DNA of 64,000 bases from DATDEW01 sp046590205 (GTDB lineage Bacteria; Bacteroidota; Ignavibacteria; Palsa-1295): the NCBI GenBank assembly GCA_046590205.1, contig JBKJTT010000065.1, positions 1 through 64,000 on the forward strand, in the 5' to 3' direction. This document shows positions 34,727 to 44,297 of the stretch, piece after piece. The stretch's first letter is position 1. Every line of letters begins with the position of its first letter. The translations under genes and the position numbers were made by a program. The notes under the pieces are model-generated. The model saw nothing but the letters and a program-made list of their open reading frames with translations, searched no databases and was not told the origin of the DNA.

Positions 34727-36463
34727 TTAGAAATAGAAACGTGGAGTGATCTGGAAGAAGCCCTTATGTTCCCACGGCTTCGGGTCACGAATCACCGCAG
34801 AAGAATAACTTGTTTCAAGACGTAAACGGTCGTTGATAATTTCGATCCATCCGCTAAAAGTAAATAGATGATCGAAGGCAACACCAACGCCAAACTTCGC
34901 AGACCGATGGTTGACATATTGAATATTGACAAGCGGGTTAAAAGGAACTGATACCCTACGAATATCTTGCGTCTTACCTTCCTGCTCAAGATCATAGAGT
35001 GGATGTGCCGTACGCTTGGGATCAACATCATTCTTTGTAGGTATGTATGATTGCTGAACATTATGGATTCCAAAACCAACTGATACATTCACGAAGCTAT
35101 TGAGATCAAGCTGTAAAATAACCGGAACATATATCTGTGCAATAAGTGATGTCCTATAGAATGTTTTATTCTCTGCAAGTACAACTTGCGATCCGTCGAG
35201 TGCTGTAACAACGGTAGATTCTCCGTTATAAATAATGCTCTTATTGCTGTCACTGCCACCCGGATTAAAAGTAACCTTGAATGCGACAGGCAGGTTGAAC
35301 GCACTGAAGAAGTCAATGCCTGCAAAATACGCAGATATTGTTGCTCCCCAACCACCTGAAAGATTTCGTTTGCTCCATAAGAATTCGTCATACCTTCCGA
35401 AATCTTCGCCAAAGACAGAGACAGGGAAAGCAAGACCAATTTTGAAATCACTCTCGGTGCCGATCATATTGCGCAAAATAAGAGAGAGATTCCCTTGCCC
35501 TGATGTCCAAAATGGCAAGCCTATTTCAGGATTACCAAGTGCAGCTTCAAATGCGAAGTTACTGGATGCGTTCACACGGAGATGGTCAATAGAAAGATCA
35601 AACATTCTTTCGTTACGTCCCATTTTTTCAAAGAGGGGGATGTCTTCAGGGAGCTGGCCGCTACCGGTCAGGAGCATGGAATCTACAACGGTTCCGCTTG
35701 AGTCCTCAACGCCAACTGACTCAATGGTCCTTTCTGTAAATTGATACTCTTGAAACGTCTCATCCGATGTTGGGAGACCATACATGGCACGTTGCGCATC
35801 AAGGATTACTTTCTTTGAGTAAAATCCTTCAAACATACGACTCATTGCATAGCGCATCTGTACGTTCTTTACGAGTTGTGTACCCGTCGGGATGATTTCA
35901 CCGGGGAGTTCAACATTATCTCCCTGAATCGTATTGACGTCCTCAAGAAGCGCGGTATTTTTACGGAAAAGCTTAATGACGTTCTTGCCCTTGAAAGCAA
36001 TCGGTATAGCTTGCCCGGTATTGCCATCATCATCGTCTTCAAAACCACCGAACCCGCTACTCTTCTTTTTCCCTTTTGTCTTTTCCTTACGGTACCCCTT
36101 TACAAGAAGGTGAAACGGTTCTACCCTATCATTACTCGCTGGGGCAGCAAAAATGTAAGTATCGGTAACATCAAAATCTTCTTTTTTTAAGTTAAATGGC
36201 TCTTTTTCAATCGCGTCGCGGATTTTATTCATAAGATCAGCATCTACGACCTTCCATTTTATGACATTGGTAAATGAATATGATTCACCATCATCATTCA
36301 TCGAATTTAAAGCACGATAAAGCTTGTCATTTGTTTTCTGCAGAGCTTTCACCGTATCAACGACCGGCTGCGCCGACGCTGTACGGTTTGTGATTATAGC
36401 GGTTGAAGCATACGCAACAACAATCAAGAGTAATGTACTGATTTTTATTTTCATCCTTGTCAT
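34727..36463 (-). CDS. Large outer-membrane beta-barrel protein of the GldM-like cluster
   Basis: This 578-residue protein is read from ATG 36463 (an alternative ATG is 9 bp further in; the upstream codon at 36472 is TTG). The signal peptide ends near TASAQPVVD. Residues about 40-140 form a soluble domain with a Lys-rich, Gly/Asp-rich loop (KKKSSGFGGFEDDDDGN). The C-terminal half contains IGLPFWTSGQGNLSL and barrel-like strands, ending KPWEHKGFFQITPRFYF. It is homologous to the 458-residue neighbour over the barrel. The family is not recognised; it is longer than PorP/SprF proteins of T9SS. It follows the GldM-like gene by 36 bp. Confidence 0.75.
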   Translation of the reverse strand: MTRMKIKISTLLLIVVAYASTAIITNRTASAQPVVDTVKALQKTNDKLYRALNSMNDDGESYSFTNVIKWKVVDADLMNKIRDAIEKEPFNLKKEDFDVTDTYIFAAPASNDRVEPFHLLVKGYRKEKTKGKKKSSGFGGFEDDDDGNTGQAIPIAFKGKNVIKLFRKNTALLEDVNTIQGDNVELPGEIIPTGTQLVKNVQMRYAMSRMFEGFYSKKVILDAQRAMYGLPTSDETFQEYQFTERTIESVGVEDSSGTVVDSMLLTGSGQLPEDIPLFEKMGRNERMFDLSIDHLRVNASSNFAFEAALGNPEIGLPFWTSGQGNLSLILRNMIGTESDFKIGLAFPVSVFGEDFGRYDEFLWSKRNLSGGWGATISAYFAGIDFFSAFNLPVAFKVTFNPGGSDSNKSIIYNGESTVVTALDGSQVVLAENKTFYRTSLIAQIYVPVILQLDLNSFVNVSVGFGIHNVQQSYIPTKNDVDPKRTAHPLYDLEQEGKTQDIRRVSVPFNPLVNIQYVNHRSAKFGVGVAFDHLFTFSGWIEIINDRLRLETSYSSAVIRDPKPWEHKGFFQITPRFYF

Positions 36464-36499
36464 CAGAGTCAACTAATTAAAGATAGTAGTTGGTCAAAT

Positions 36500-38095
36500 T
36501 TATTTGCCCTTAGGGTAGAATCGAACTGTCTTCGAAACACTTTGTCCGGTTTTAGGGTCAGTAAATGTCACATTGACATCCTTACCTTTTTTATCAACGC
36601 CGTTAGGGGTTTTGATCATACGAAGAGTATATTTAGTGTCTTCTCCTTTAGCGGCTCTGTTGTCAAACACACCCCCGTCAGAGCTAACGGAAAGTTCACC
36701 GTCAACCTCAGAGTAATCACCTTCAATTCCATATCCGGCTATGAAATTTATTGTGGTTGGGCTACCTATCTTAAAGCTCTTCGGGAATTTACCCACCAAG
36801 AAAGGAGGTGGCTCTATCTTAACTGTCTTATTACTAATCTCTACATAATCCCTGGCAAAAGGTGATTTAAAGAGAGTAGTAATACCAAGCGTCTTGCCTT
36901 CCATGGTACCGAATTCAGGTCGGAATTCATACGTTGCACCATCAATGGTTTTAAGGTCTTGTCCATCAAGAGTAAGCTTAAGACGATATGATCCATCAAG
37001 CCCCGAATGGAGCTGGTTAATCTTAAACAATACTTTTGTATAAGCGAGGGCTTCCTTCGTTTCGTCATCAAACGGTTCAAAAGGTGTACTATCAGCGGGT
37101 GATAGTGACTTAACGCTAGCACTAAAGGAGCCAGAAAAAACATCCTTTGCCCCACCACCACGATTAGCTTTTGCCTGGTAGCGAACAGTATAGTTTTGCC
37201 CTACATCGCCAACTGCAGGAGTGTATGTCCAGTACCAGTTGGTATCTATCTTTACAATTTCACCTGGTCCTTCTATCTTAGTGATCTGTACACTTTTTGA
37301 TTCTGCACCTTCAATTCGTATAGGATTCGGGAGATTTATTCCAGGGAAAGAATTGAAGTCAGACACTTGTGGCATAGCTGCCAACTGATCGAAGACTTTT
37401 GCCTCTGGGCGTTTTACGTCTACGACAAATTCGTTATTACCGATGTTCGTCGAGAAGTCGCGATACTGATCGCTCAAGAGTGAATCAATATAGCCACGAA
37501 GCTGTACGTTCTCAGCAATACCGTTCTTTACTTCTTTTAATTCCTTAACTGTCAACTGAACAGCACCAATCTTGACCGTATCATTTTCTGATGCGCCGAC
37601 AGCCACACCGATAACCTGATTGGTTCGGGCGCTAAAGCGCAATTTATAGACACCTTCACCATAAGAAGGCTTAAACTTGTAGTTGAAGATATAATCCTGA
37701 CCAACTTTGGTACGAGGATAAAGGGCTGTATCACTTGTGATGAGTAAACTATCAACACGCGTATCATTGCGGTAAATAGCAAGCGAAAGGTCATTAACTG
37801 AATCGCGAGCAGGATCAGAAACACGCACCTTTACGAGGAATTCGCGTTCGGGCTCTTTCGGGTCACCGAGTGTCATGGACTGGTTTGACGTGCTCGAAAG
37901 TGAGGTTTGAGAACCACGCAGAGCATTAATAATCGTTTCAGCGATCAACTGAATGCGCTTGTTCTTCTGTCGTAATGACTCCTGCTCCTTCTTCAAGTGC
38001 TCTTCGGCTTCATCGCGTTCTACGATGATGATGAGGAGTTCGAGAAGAACTGCGAGGTAGAGGATAAAATAGACTCCGCCCTTACCTTTTGACAT
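36500..38095 (-). CDS. GldM/PorM-like inner-membrane protein with large periplasmic domains
   Basis: The 531-residue protein has one N-terminal transmembrane helix (about 7-25) containing a buried Glu19 (LAVLLELLIII), a coiled-coil start (ERDEAEEHLKKEQESLRQ) and about 480 residues of beta-rich periplasmic sequence that divide into several Ig-like domains (clear strand-rich blocks near 85-180, 220-330, 350-430 and 435-530). This is the architecture and length of GldM/PorM, the rod that links the T9SS/gliding motor to the outer membrane. No gldL, gldK or gldN is adjacent; instead two paralogous barrels follow. I infer a GldM-like role but cannot prove orthology by eye. Confidence 0.65.
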   Translation of the reverse strand: MSKGKGGVYFILYLAVLLELLIIIVERDEAEEHLKKEQESLRQKNKRIQLIAETIINALRGSQTSLSSTSNQSMTLGDPKEPEREFLVKVRVSDPARDSVNDLSLAIYRNDTRVDSLLITSDTALYPRTKVGQDYIFNYKFKPSYGEGVYKLRFSARTNQVIGVAVGASENDTVKIGAVQLTVKELKEVKNGIAENVQLRGYIDSLLSDQYRDFSTNIGNNEFVVDVKRPEAKVFDQLAAMPQVSDFNSFPGINLPNPIRIEGAESKSVQITKIEGPGEIVKIDTNWYWTYTPAVGDVGQNYTVRYQAKANRGGGAKDVFSGSFSASVKSLSPADSTPFEPFDDETKEALAYTKVLFKINQLHSGLDGSYRLKLTLDGQDLKTIDGATYEFRPEFGTMEGKTLGITTLFKSPFARDYVEISNKTVKIEPPPFLVGKFPKSFKIGSPTTINFIAGYGIEGDYSEVDGELSVSSDGGVFDNRAAKGEDTKYTLRMIKTPNGVDKKGKDVNVTFTDPKTGQSVSKTVRFYPKGK

Positions 38096-38172
38096 AGATA
38101 CTTACCTTTAGTTTGTATATCGGAGAAACAACACTCGCCGTGCACTGCTTTGTGAAGCGCAGATTCCGACCT

Positions 38173-38763
38173 TTACTTACTCAATAATCTTTCAACCATT
38201 TTCGCTATGATGTCAAGCTCTATATTGACCTTGTCACCTTCGCGAAGCCACTGGAAAATTGTTTCGCTGTATGTATGGGGTATGATCGCTATTTTGATGA
38301 CGTTACCCACAACATCGGCAACCGTCAGACTGACACCGTCTATAGCGATAGACCCACGGGGAACAATGTAGCGCATATACTCTTGCGGCAGCTCAAAATA
38401 GAACTCCCAACTCTCGCCGCCGGCGCTTTTGACCTCTTTTACCGTTGCAAGTCCGTCAATATGACCTTGGACAAGATGTCCGCCTAGGCGAGTGGAGAGC
38501 GTAGCCGCACGCTCCAAATTTACATGATCCCCAACTTTCAAAGAGCTAAGCGTCGTTTTTGTGAGCGTTTCTGCGACTGCCCACGCCTCGAAACGGGTGG
38601 AATCAGTTGAAGTGACAGTTAAACAGACGCCATTAACTGCAATAGAATCATCAACTTTAAGGTCGCTAAGCACATTCTCTGCACTAAATAATAGACGCTG
38701 AGACGTACCTACACCTTCTAATACAACACACGTACCAATTTCTTCAATTATTCCAGTGAACAC
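38173..38763 (-). CDS. ribE: Riboflavin synthase alpha chain
   Basis: This enzyme dismutates two lumazines to riboflavin and a pyrimidinedione. The 196-residue protein begins with the invariant MFTGIIEEIG and consists of two similar lumazine-binding domains. Repeated VNGVCLTV (first domain) and IDGVSLTV (second domain) mark the duplication, with HLVQGHIDG between them. It follows the Gfo/Idh oxidoreductase gene by 49 bp on the same strand. Other riboflavin genes are not nearby, and no FMN riboswitch is visible in the short gap upstream. Confidence 0.97.
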   Translation of the reverse strand: MFTGIIEEIGTCVVLEGVGTSQRLLFSAENVLSDLKVDDSIAVNGVCLTVTSTDSTRFEAWAVAETLTKTTLSSLKVGDHVNLERAATLSTRLGGHLVQGHIDGLATVKEVKSAGGESWEFYFELPQEYMRYIVPRGSIAIDGVSLTVADVVGNVIKIAIIPHTYSETIFQWLREGDKVNIELDIIAKMVERLLSK

Positions 38764-38812
38764 CTAAAATAGTTGATAATTTTTTCTTTTTTTGAGCAAA
38801 AGACACTTTCAC

Positions 38813-39796
38813 TCACCCTTCCTTGATACTCTGAAGTATTTCTTCAGCGACACGCAATGCCTCAAGTCCGTCTTTTCCGCTCACAATTGGCTTCGTATTC
38901 TTGACGATAGCATCCCGAAATAACTCAAGTTCGTGCTTGAGCGGATTAATGTCCTTGACCTCTGGCTTCTCGTAAATGATGTTGAGCTTCTTATCAGCTC
39001 GCTCTATCTCGCCAAGGTTGAACATGAGCGAGACATTCTTCTTCGCTTCATCATCTCCAGTAAGACGAAATACTTCCGAGACTCGCGCCGCGAAATCAAC
39101 CGAGAGGTAAGCATCGCGTTCAAAGATACGAAGTTTTCGCATCGGATTTTGTGAAATGCGACTTGCGGTCACATTTGCAACAGCACCGTTCGCAAATTTG
39201 ATTCGCGCATTTGCAATATCTATTTCATCAGAAACCACTGCAACGCCGGACGCATCAACACTCACAACCTCGCTGCCCGCAATGGAGAGGATAACATCAA
39301 TGTCGTGTATCATCAGATCGAGTACGACAGCAACATCTGTCCCGCGCGGCTTGAACTGTGCCAATCGGTGCGACTCAAAAAATCTTGGCTCGGTGATGTA
39401 CTCTTCGATCGAGAGCAGTGCCGGATTAAACCGTTCGATGTGCCCGACCTGTATCTTCACACCTTTGCGCTCAGCCAATCGGATAAGATCAGCAGCTTCG
39501 GATGTCGTATTCGTTATCGGCTTCTCAATAAGGACATGCTTCCCTTTCTCAATGGCAAGTCGCGCTGTTTCATAATGAGAGAATGTCGGAGTTACAATAG
39601 ATACTGCATCAACTTCATCAAGGATATGCTTGAGGTTATCAAATGCTTTTACCTCATGCTCACGCGCTACCTTCCCTGCTTCTTTTGTATCAAGGTCATA
39701 GATACCGACAAGCTGCACATCGCGCACTTCCTTCCAGAGCCGTGTATGAACCTTACCCAGATGCCCAACACCAATAACGCCTACTTTCAAACTCAT
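38813..39796 (-). CDS. Gfo/Idh/MocA family NAD(P)-dependent oxidoreductase
   Basis: This 327-residue protein has an N-terminal Rossmann domain with GVIGVGHLGKVH (6-17), the family EKP motif in HVLIEKPIT with the putative catalytic Lys, and the VGHIERFNPA segment. Members oxidise or reduce sugars, sugar nucleotides or biliverdin-like substrates. The VGHIERFNP signature is shared by UDP-N-acetylglucosamine 3-dehydrogenase-like members, so a role in lipid A or surface-sugar synthesis is possible. The gene begins 1 bp after the stop of the M1 peptidase gene. Confidence 0.9.
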   Translation of the reverse strand: MSLKVGVIGVGHLGKVHTRLWKEVRDVQLVGIYDLDTKEAGKVAREHEVKAFDNLKHILDEVDAVSIVTPTFSHYETARLAIEKGKHVLIEKPITNTTSEAADLIRLAERKGVKIQVGHIERFNPALLSIEEYITEPRFFESHRLAQFKPRGTDVAVVLDLMIHDIDVILSIAGSEVVSVDASGVAVVSDEIDIANARIKFANGAVANVTASRISQNPMRKLRIFERDAYLSVDFAARVSEVFRLTGDDEAKKNVSLMFNLGEIERADKKLNIIYEKPEVKDINPLKHELELFRDAIVKNTKPIVSGKDGLEALRVAEEILQSIKEG

Positions 39797-39797
39797 A

Positions 39798-42700
39798 TTA
39801 AAATGTTGTGCCTAAACTAATTACGTAACGAAATGCAATGTTCTCTTTACCGTCGTCGGGGTGATTAAGATATATCGGGAAATGCAGCCCAATCGTAGGG
39901 ATACTTGCATACTGCCCCGTCACTCCCTGCAACTGCCACGGCAGCCAAGATAACAGATCAATCTTAAATCCTACACCGGCATCGGTAACAAGTTCTTTGC
40001 GAATGATGGCTATGTCTACTTCATTCCCTACCCAACCAGCATCAAAGAATACAAATGGTGATATCGATGCAGGAAGCCAGCCCAATTTACGAATAGGATT
40101 TGGGAGGTTCATCTCTGTTGAGAAGCCAACGCCACCATAAGCACTCCCAGAACTATATCCTCTTACACCTGCACCGCCTTCGCTATAAAAGTTTGCTTCA
40201 TAACTGAAATGGCGACTTATTGAAGTCACTGCCCTTCCAAATTCATTTTTATCTTCTTGTGCATTGTTAGCTCGGCCAAGTTGATACAGTTTTTGAGTTG
40301 GGACTGTACCGAACTGTGCAGCCGCATTAACACGGAATGCGAAGCCAAAGTCATCTGCAATGTTTAGCTTCTGACCAAACTTGAAATCCCAACCGCCGAA
40401 AAAATCATATTTACGAGTTCCTCCAAATAGAGCACCAGAATAGTCTATTTCGTATGTATTTCCATGCTCTCCAGCAATTGAAAATCGCGTATTACCGCTA
40501 TTTGAGATGAACGAGTATTTACCGCCAAAGATAAACATTGTTGCATCATCCCATCTTTGATGATAGATCGGATAATCGCCGTCATTTCGATCACTCATCT
40601 CAAATGACAAAGTTACAATGTTTGTAGGACCGAGATAACGATATGTAGGACGGATGATATGATCGAGAGAAACAGCGAGGGTTCGGATGCCATACATATC
40701 TTTCGCAAGAAAATTCAAATTCGTGAGATTCCCAAGTAGTTTTGTTGCGTATGTTCCTCGCATCTGTATATCACCGTTATTTTTTGAAGTTCTACCAGTC
40801 TTGAGAATAAGTTTTACGTCAAGAGACATTGACCGAGGTTGACCGAGTATTAATCCTACACCCAGATTAAACTCTGATGTTTCTTCATACCAAATAATAG
40901 GACGTAAAACACCATAAAGTCCACTTAATGGTTGATAGTTATTCAATTGTTTAAGAAATGCAAACTCCATCGCAGGTAACAATCTCCAACTTGAACTACT
41001 TACTCTCTCAATATCCATCAATCGAAACGAGGTATCTATTTCTATACTTGAGACCTCTTTGGGAGTTGTGATGCTTCCGTTGTAACATGTACTTACCCAA
41101 TCCCAAGACGGAAAGAAAAGTCTTCCTTGCTCTGGCTTGTGATAACCAGTGCCTTGATTTAAAGCAATAGGTATTGTGGCAATACCGGTGGAGCCGTCAT
41201 CGTATCGAAGTGTAAGATCGATAGGCATAACTCCGAGGTCATTGTTATGAAGGTCAACAGTAGTTTTATATGAGCCGTCGGGTAGCTCGTCTGATGATAC
41301 ACGATATGCACTATAATCAATCGTCCTTGTCGTATGGAACCACTGGTCAAAGTACCAATCGAGTTTTGTCCCGCTTACATCTTCCATGGCTCGCTTGAAA
41401 TCGTTCAGATTTGGAGATTTAAAACACCACCGACGGAAGTACTCCTTCATCCCTGCCCAAAAGACAGAATCACCAAGCACATATTCGAGTTGTGCCAATC
41501 CATTCAAGGTCTTGAAATATACTTGCCCGGCATTCACGCCTTCTCGCGCCCAATCATGAGGTATGTTGAGCGGCTCTTCATATCCGTCTGTTGCAAGGTT
41601 GAAATACGATGAATAATAATTACGTCTCGTATCATATTCAGGGATGAACATCTTCGTTAGCCATGACGTATCACGATGAGGCGAGCGTTCATTGTGTCTG
41701 CCATAGTACGATTCCATACCGACCATCTCGATAAACTCTGTAAAGCCTTCATCGAGGAATGCGTACCGTGTTTCATTACTTCCGAGCATACCATAGAACC
41801 ACTGGTGAGCACCCTCGTGCATGATAAGTCCTGCATTCGGGCTGCCATCCATAATAAGCTGCGGATACTCCATACCGCCGTCGCCGGAATGCGTATTATA
41901 GAAGTTCGGGTACTGATACCAGCCGATTGCCTTCGAGTGATGTTCAAGCATAGCGAATGTATGCTTCATCGCTTGCTTCCATTCTTTCTCTTCGTTTGTT
42001 TTATACAGGCAATGAACTGTAACGGTATCGCTCCACGTATCCCACTCATGAATGTAGTTATGCGCTACCCATGCGAAGTCGTGCACGTTCGATGCTTTGA
42101 AGTGCCAAGTAACGTCTCCACTTCGCGGATAATCTTTCGGATAGACAACTCCCTTCTTCTCACCTTTGGCTATCTTTTCATATCCCCACTTTACTTCATC
42201 GGGGTTCTGCACTTGCCCTGTCGCACCGAGGCAATACTTCGCTGGTACGGTCAGCTTCACATCGAACTCACCCCATACTCCATAGAACTCACGACCGATA
42301 TACTCCTGATTATGCCAGCCCTCACGGTCATACGCACATACTTTCGGATAACACTGCGCCATCGAGTAGGCAATGCTGTCAGAGTTCATCCATCCGTTGC
42401 GCCGAGTTTGGCGAGGTATCTGCTCGAAGAAGTTAAATGCAAGAGTGGTCTGTGATTTTGGAGCAAGTGGCATGGCAAGCGTAACCTTCATCACTGTACC
42501 TGTAATAATGAAGCGGCTGTCAATACCGTTGACATTGACCTTGTTAATTGTATATCCGCCCCAATCAGCAGGCGTTTTATATCTCTCGAATCGTTGCAAA
42601 AGTCCTTGGTCGTTCAACTCTTGTGCACGTTTATGCATCATCGAGCCGGGGCGGAAGGCGTTGTTGTAGAGATGGAAGTATATTTCTCGCAGCGTATCGG

Positions 42701-42863
42701 GTGAGTTGTTCGTATAGACGACTTGCAGCTTTCCCTCAAGTGAATGGATAGAATCCAGAAGCGTCGCTTCTATCTGGTAGGATACATGCTGCTGCCAGTA
42801 ATCCGACGGCTGTGCAATAGCAGATGTTGTAAAAGCAAGAACGAAGAAGAGAAGTAGTTTCAT
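39798..42863 (-). CDS. M1 family metallopeptidase fused to a C-terminal outer-membrane barrel-like domain
   Basis: ATG 42863 gives a signal peptide (MKLLLFFVLAFTTSAIAQ) and 1021 residues; the frame extends 13 codons further upstream. The peptidase domain has the zinc site His349-Glu350-x-x-His353 and Glu372 (HEGAHQWF to LDEGFTEF), exactly the M1 HEXXH-x18-E spacing. The exopeptidase motif appears as GGMEYP in place of GAMEN. From about residue 640 the sequence changes to beta-barrel strands ending SPFVFFDAGWVG and a final Phe, like BamA/patatin-type surface antigens. It is therefore probably a peptidase displayed from the outer membrane. The Gfo/Idh gene follows after 1 bp. Confidence 0.9.
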   Translation of the reverse strand: MKLLLFFVLAFTTSAIAQPSDYWQQHVSYQIEATLLDSIHSLEGKLQVVYTNNSPDTLREIYFHLYNNAFRPGSMMHKRAQELNDQGLLQRFERYKTPADWGGYTINKVNVNGIDSRFIITGTVMKVTLAMPLAPKSQTTLAFNFFEQIPRQTRRNGWMNSDSIAYSMAQCYPKVCAYDREGWHNQEYIGREFYGVWGEFDVKLTVPAKYCLGATGQVQNPDEVKWGYEKIAKGEKKGVVYPKDYPRSGDVTWHFKASNVHDFAWVAHNYIHEWDTWSDTVTVHCLYKTNEEKEWKQAMKHTFAMLEHHSKAIGWYQYPNFYNTHSGDGGMEYPQLIMDGSPNAGLIMHEGAHQWFYGMLGSNETRYAFLDEGFTEFIEMVGMESYYGRHNERSPHRDTSWLTKMFIPEYDTRRNYYSSYFNLATDGYEEPLNIPHDWAREGVNAGQVYFKTLNGLAQLEYVLGDSVFWAGMKEYFRRWCFKSPNLNDFKRAMEDVSGTKLDWYFDQWFHTTRTIDYSAYRVSSDELPDGSYKTTVDLHNNDLGVMPIDLTLRYDDGSTGIATIPIALNQGTGYHKPEQGRLFFPSWDWVSTCYNGSITTPKEVSSIEIDTSFRLMDIERVSSSSWRLLPAMEFAFLKQLNNYQPLSGLYGVLRPIIWYEETSEFNLGVGLILGQPRSMSLDVKLILKTGRTSKNNGDIQMRGTYATKLLGNLTNLNFLAKDMYGIRTLAVSLDHIIRPTYRYLGPTNIVTLSFEMSDRNDGDYPIYHQRWDDATMFIFGGKYSFISNSGNTRFSIAGEHGNTYEIDYSGALFGGTRKYDFFGGWDFKFGQKLNIADDFGFAFRVNAAAQFGTVPTQKLYQLGRANNAQEDKNEFGRAVTSISRHFSYEANFYSEGGAGVRGYSSGSAYGGVGFSTEMNLPNPIRKLGWLPASISPFVFFDAGWVGNEVDIAIIRKELVTDAGVGFKIDLLSWLPWQLQGVTGQYASIPTIGLHFPIYLNHPDDGKENIAFRYVISLGTTF

Positions 42864-42948
42864 CAAATCCAAGAGGTGACACAAGCGCAAAGAACAACGC
42901 AAAGACGGGAAAGAAAATCCTAAAATAAAGCCTCTCTCTCCAACTAAA

Positions 42949-43968
42949 CTACTGCACTATCAACTTCTTCGTTATTACCTGCCCATTCGTCTGCAATCTT
43001 ACGAAGTAACTTCCTTGTGGAAGGTCTTTGGTATCAATTGTTATGGTATGAATATCGCTCTGGTAGATTCCATCTGCAAGTGTCATTCTTCTCTTACCGA
43101 GTATATCGTAGAGTTCGATGCTGATAGTCTCTGCTGTATTGAGTTCAAACGAGAGCACGGCATCTATTTCAGTTGGATTTGGTGAGATAGAAACGGTTAT
43201 CGCATCATCTACCGTCATGCTGTGTACACCTTTTGGTTGAAGAGGCGGGAATCGGAATAGAAAGGCATTTTCATATACTGAATCCTTCCCTCCTGTCGTA
43301 ACGGTAGTAAATAACTTTGCGGGGAATACACGCTCCGTCTCTGTAGGAGTTAACTCTGTCGTGAATGTAAAGTTGAGCTGTCTCTTCCGAGTAAATGGCT
43401 CCATGAGGTAAGAGGATAACTCTGTGCCTACTGTATCAATTCTAAAAGTTAGTTTAGCAGAATCACTAACGATTAGTTGCCAATTGGAGAACGTAGATGA
43501 GTCGGATACATTATTATACATTGAAAAGAATGCACCGATCTTGTTTGGAAGATATTGACTGTTATTGGTGTCTATTGGCATTACAACTGAAGGATAAACA
43601 ACTTTTGCTGTAGTCATTGAGTCAATGCCGTCGACTTTGAGAATTGCTTCTAATTTAGTATAATCAGGTTTACAGTCATGCGTGTCATGTAAATCCCCTG
43701 TAAATGTTGTAGTTACTATACCTTTTTGATGAGGATGTACACTAACTACTATGGGATAAGGCCACTGGCTATACAGAGAAAAGTCCACAGTTTGATCAAT
43801 ACTTTCATAACTAATAGACGAATAATAACAGCCGTAGACTGGATGTTTGTATGGCAGTGTTAGGGTATAAACAACAACTGTATCTCCAACCATCACCTTT
43901 TGTTGACCTAACGCACTAAATCCTTGAAAGACAATAATGAGGAAGACGCAATATGACAGCAGTTTCAT
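42949..43968 (-). CDS. Secreted protein with T9SS type A sorting domain
   Basis: The product is 339 residues from ATG 43968; a TTG six codons upstream is less likely. The signal peptide is MKLLSYCVFLIIVFQG with cleavage near ALGQ. The middle region is beta-rich with no recognised catalytic motif. The last about 75 residues (VSISPNPTEIDAVLSFEL, then LPQGSYFVRLQTNG and a basic end) are a typical C-terminal sorting domain for the type IX system. It lies between hicAB and the M1 peptidase gene on the same strand, downstream of a terminator, so it has its own promoter. Confidence 0.8.
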   Translation of the reverse strand: MKLLSYCVFLIIVFQGFSALGQQKVMVGDTVVVYTLTLPYKHPVYGCYYSSISYESIDQTVDFSLYSQWPYPIVVSVHPHQKGIVTTTFTGDLHDTHDCKPDYTKLEAILKVDGIDSMTTAKVVYPSVVMPIDTNNSQYLPNKIGAFFSMYNNVSDSSTFSNWQLIVSDSAKLTFRIDTVGTELSSYLMEPFTRKRQLNFTFTTELTPTETERVFPAKLFTTVTTGGKDSVYENAFLFRFPPLQPKGVHSMTVDDAITVSISPNPTEIDAVLSFELNTAETISIELYDILGKRRMTLADGIYQSDIHTITIDTKDLPQGSYFVRLQTNGQVITKKLIVQ

Positions 43969-44032
43969 AGCTATGTGTTTTAGCAAATATACTTCTTTAT
44001 ATGAACATCCGCAAGGTCAATAATCTATCCCA

Positions 44033-44060
44033 AACAAAAAGGACGGGTTAAAGCCCGTCC
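44033..44060 (-). terminator. Rho-independent terminator downstream of hicAB
   Basis: On the minus strand GGACGGG and CCCGTCC (7 bp, 44041-44060) enclose CTTTAA and are followed by TTTTTGTTT. It closes the aminotransferase-hicA-hicB transcript. Confidence 0.85.
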
Positions 44061-44084
44061 TGCCTGTAAGAAATTAGTCCGAAC

Positions 44085-44297
44085 CTATGCGTACATGAGC
44101 TTCCCTTTTGGTTCGGGGATTAACCGTCCCAGCATTGTAGCTGTTTCGAGCCAGTCTTCAATGACCTGCTCAGCCGCGTGTAGTGCTTCACCCCGAGTTA
44201 GTCCATCTGCCAAACAACCACTAAGCTCCGGGACTTCGGCTATAAATCGAGCGTCTTCCTGGCTCCAGTAGATTATAATTTCATAAAGTGATTTCAT
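44085..44297 (-). CDS. hicB: HicB family antitoxin
   Basis: This 70-residue protein has the HicB partial RNase H-like fold: IIIYWSQEDARFIAEVPEL then SGCLADGLTRGEALHAAEQ and a helix (IEDWLETA). No C-terminal DNA-binding domain is visible, so autoregulation may be weak or need another factor. The ATG overlaps the hicA stop by 4 bp (ATGA), giving the classical toxin-first order. It neutralises HicA by direct binding. Confidence 0.88.
   Translation of the reverse strand: MKSLYEIIIYWSQEDARFIAEVPELSGCLADGLTRGEALHAAEQVIEDWLETATMLGRLIPEPKGKLMYA

Noticed and set aside
35235..35744. 169-codon plus-strand frame antisense to the large barrel gene
   Set aside because: It is a shadow frame of the barrel gene with no start signal or recognisable protein family.
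34727..36463. GldN identity for the first barrel protein
   Set aside because: A weak resemblance in the IKWKVVDADLMNKIRDAI segment to GldN repeats is too slight, and the C-terminal barrel does not fit GldN.
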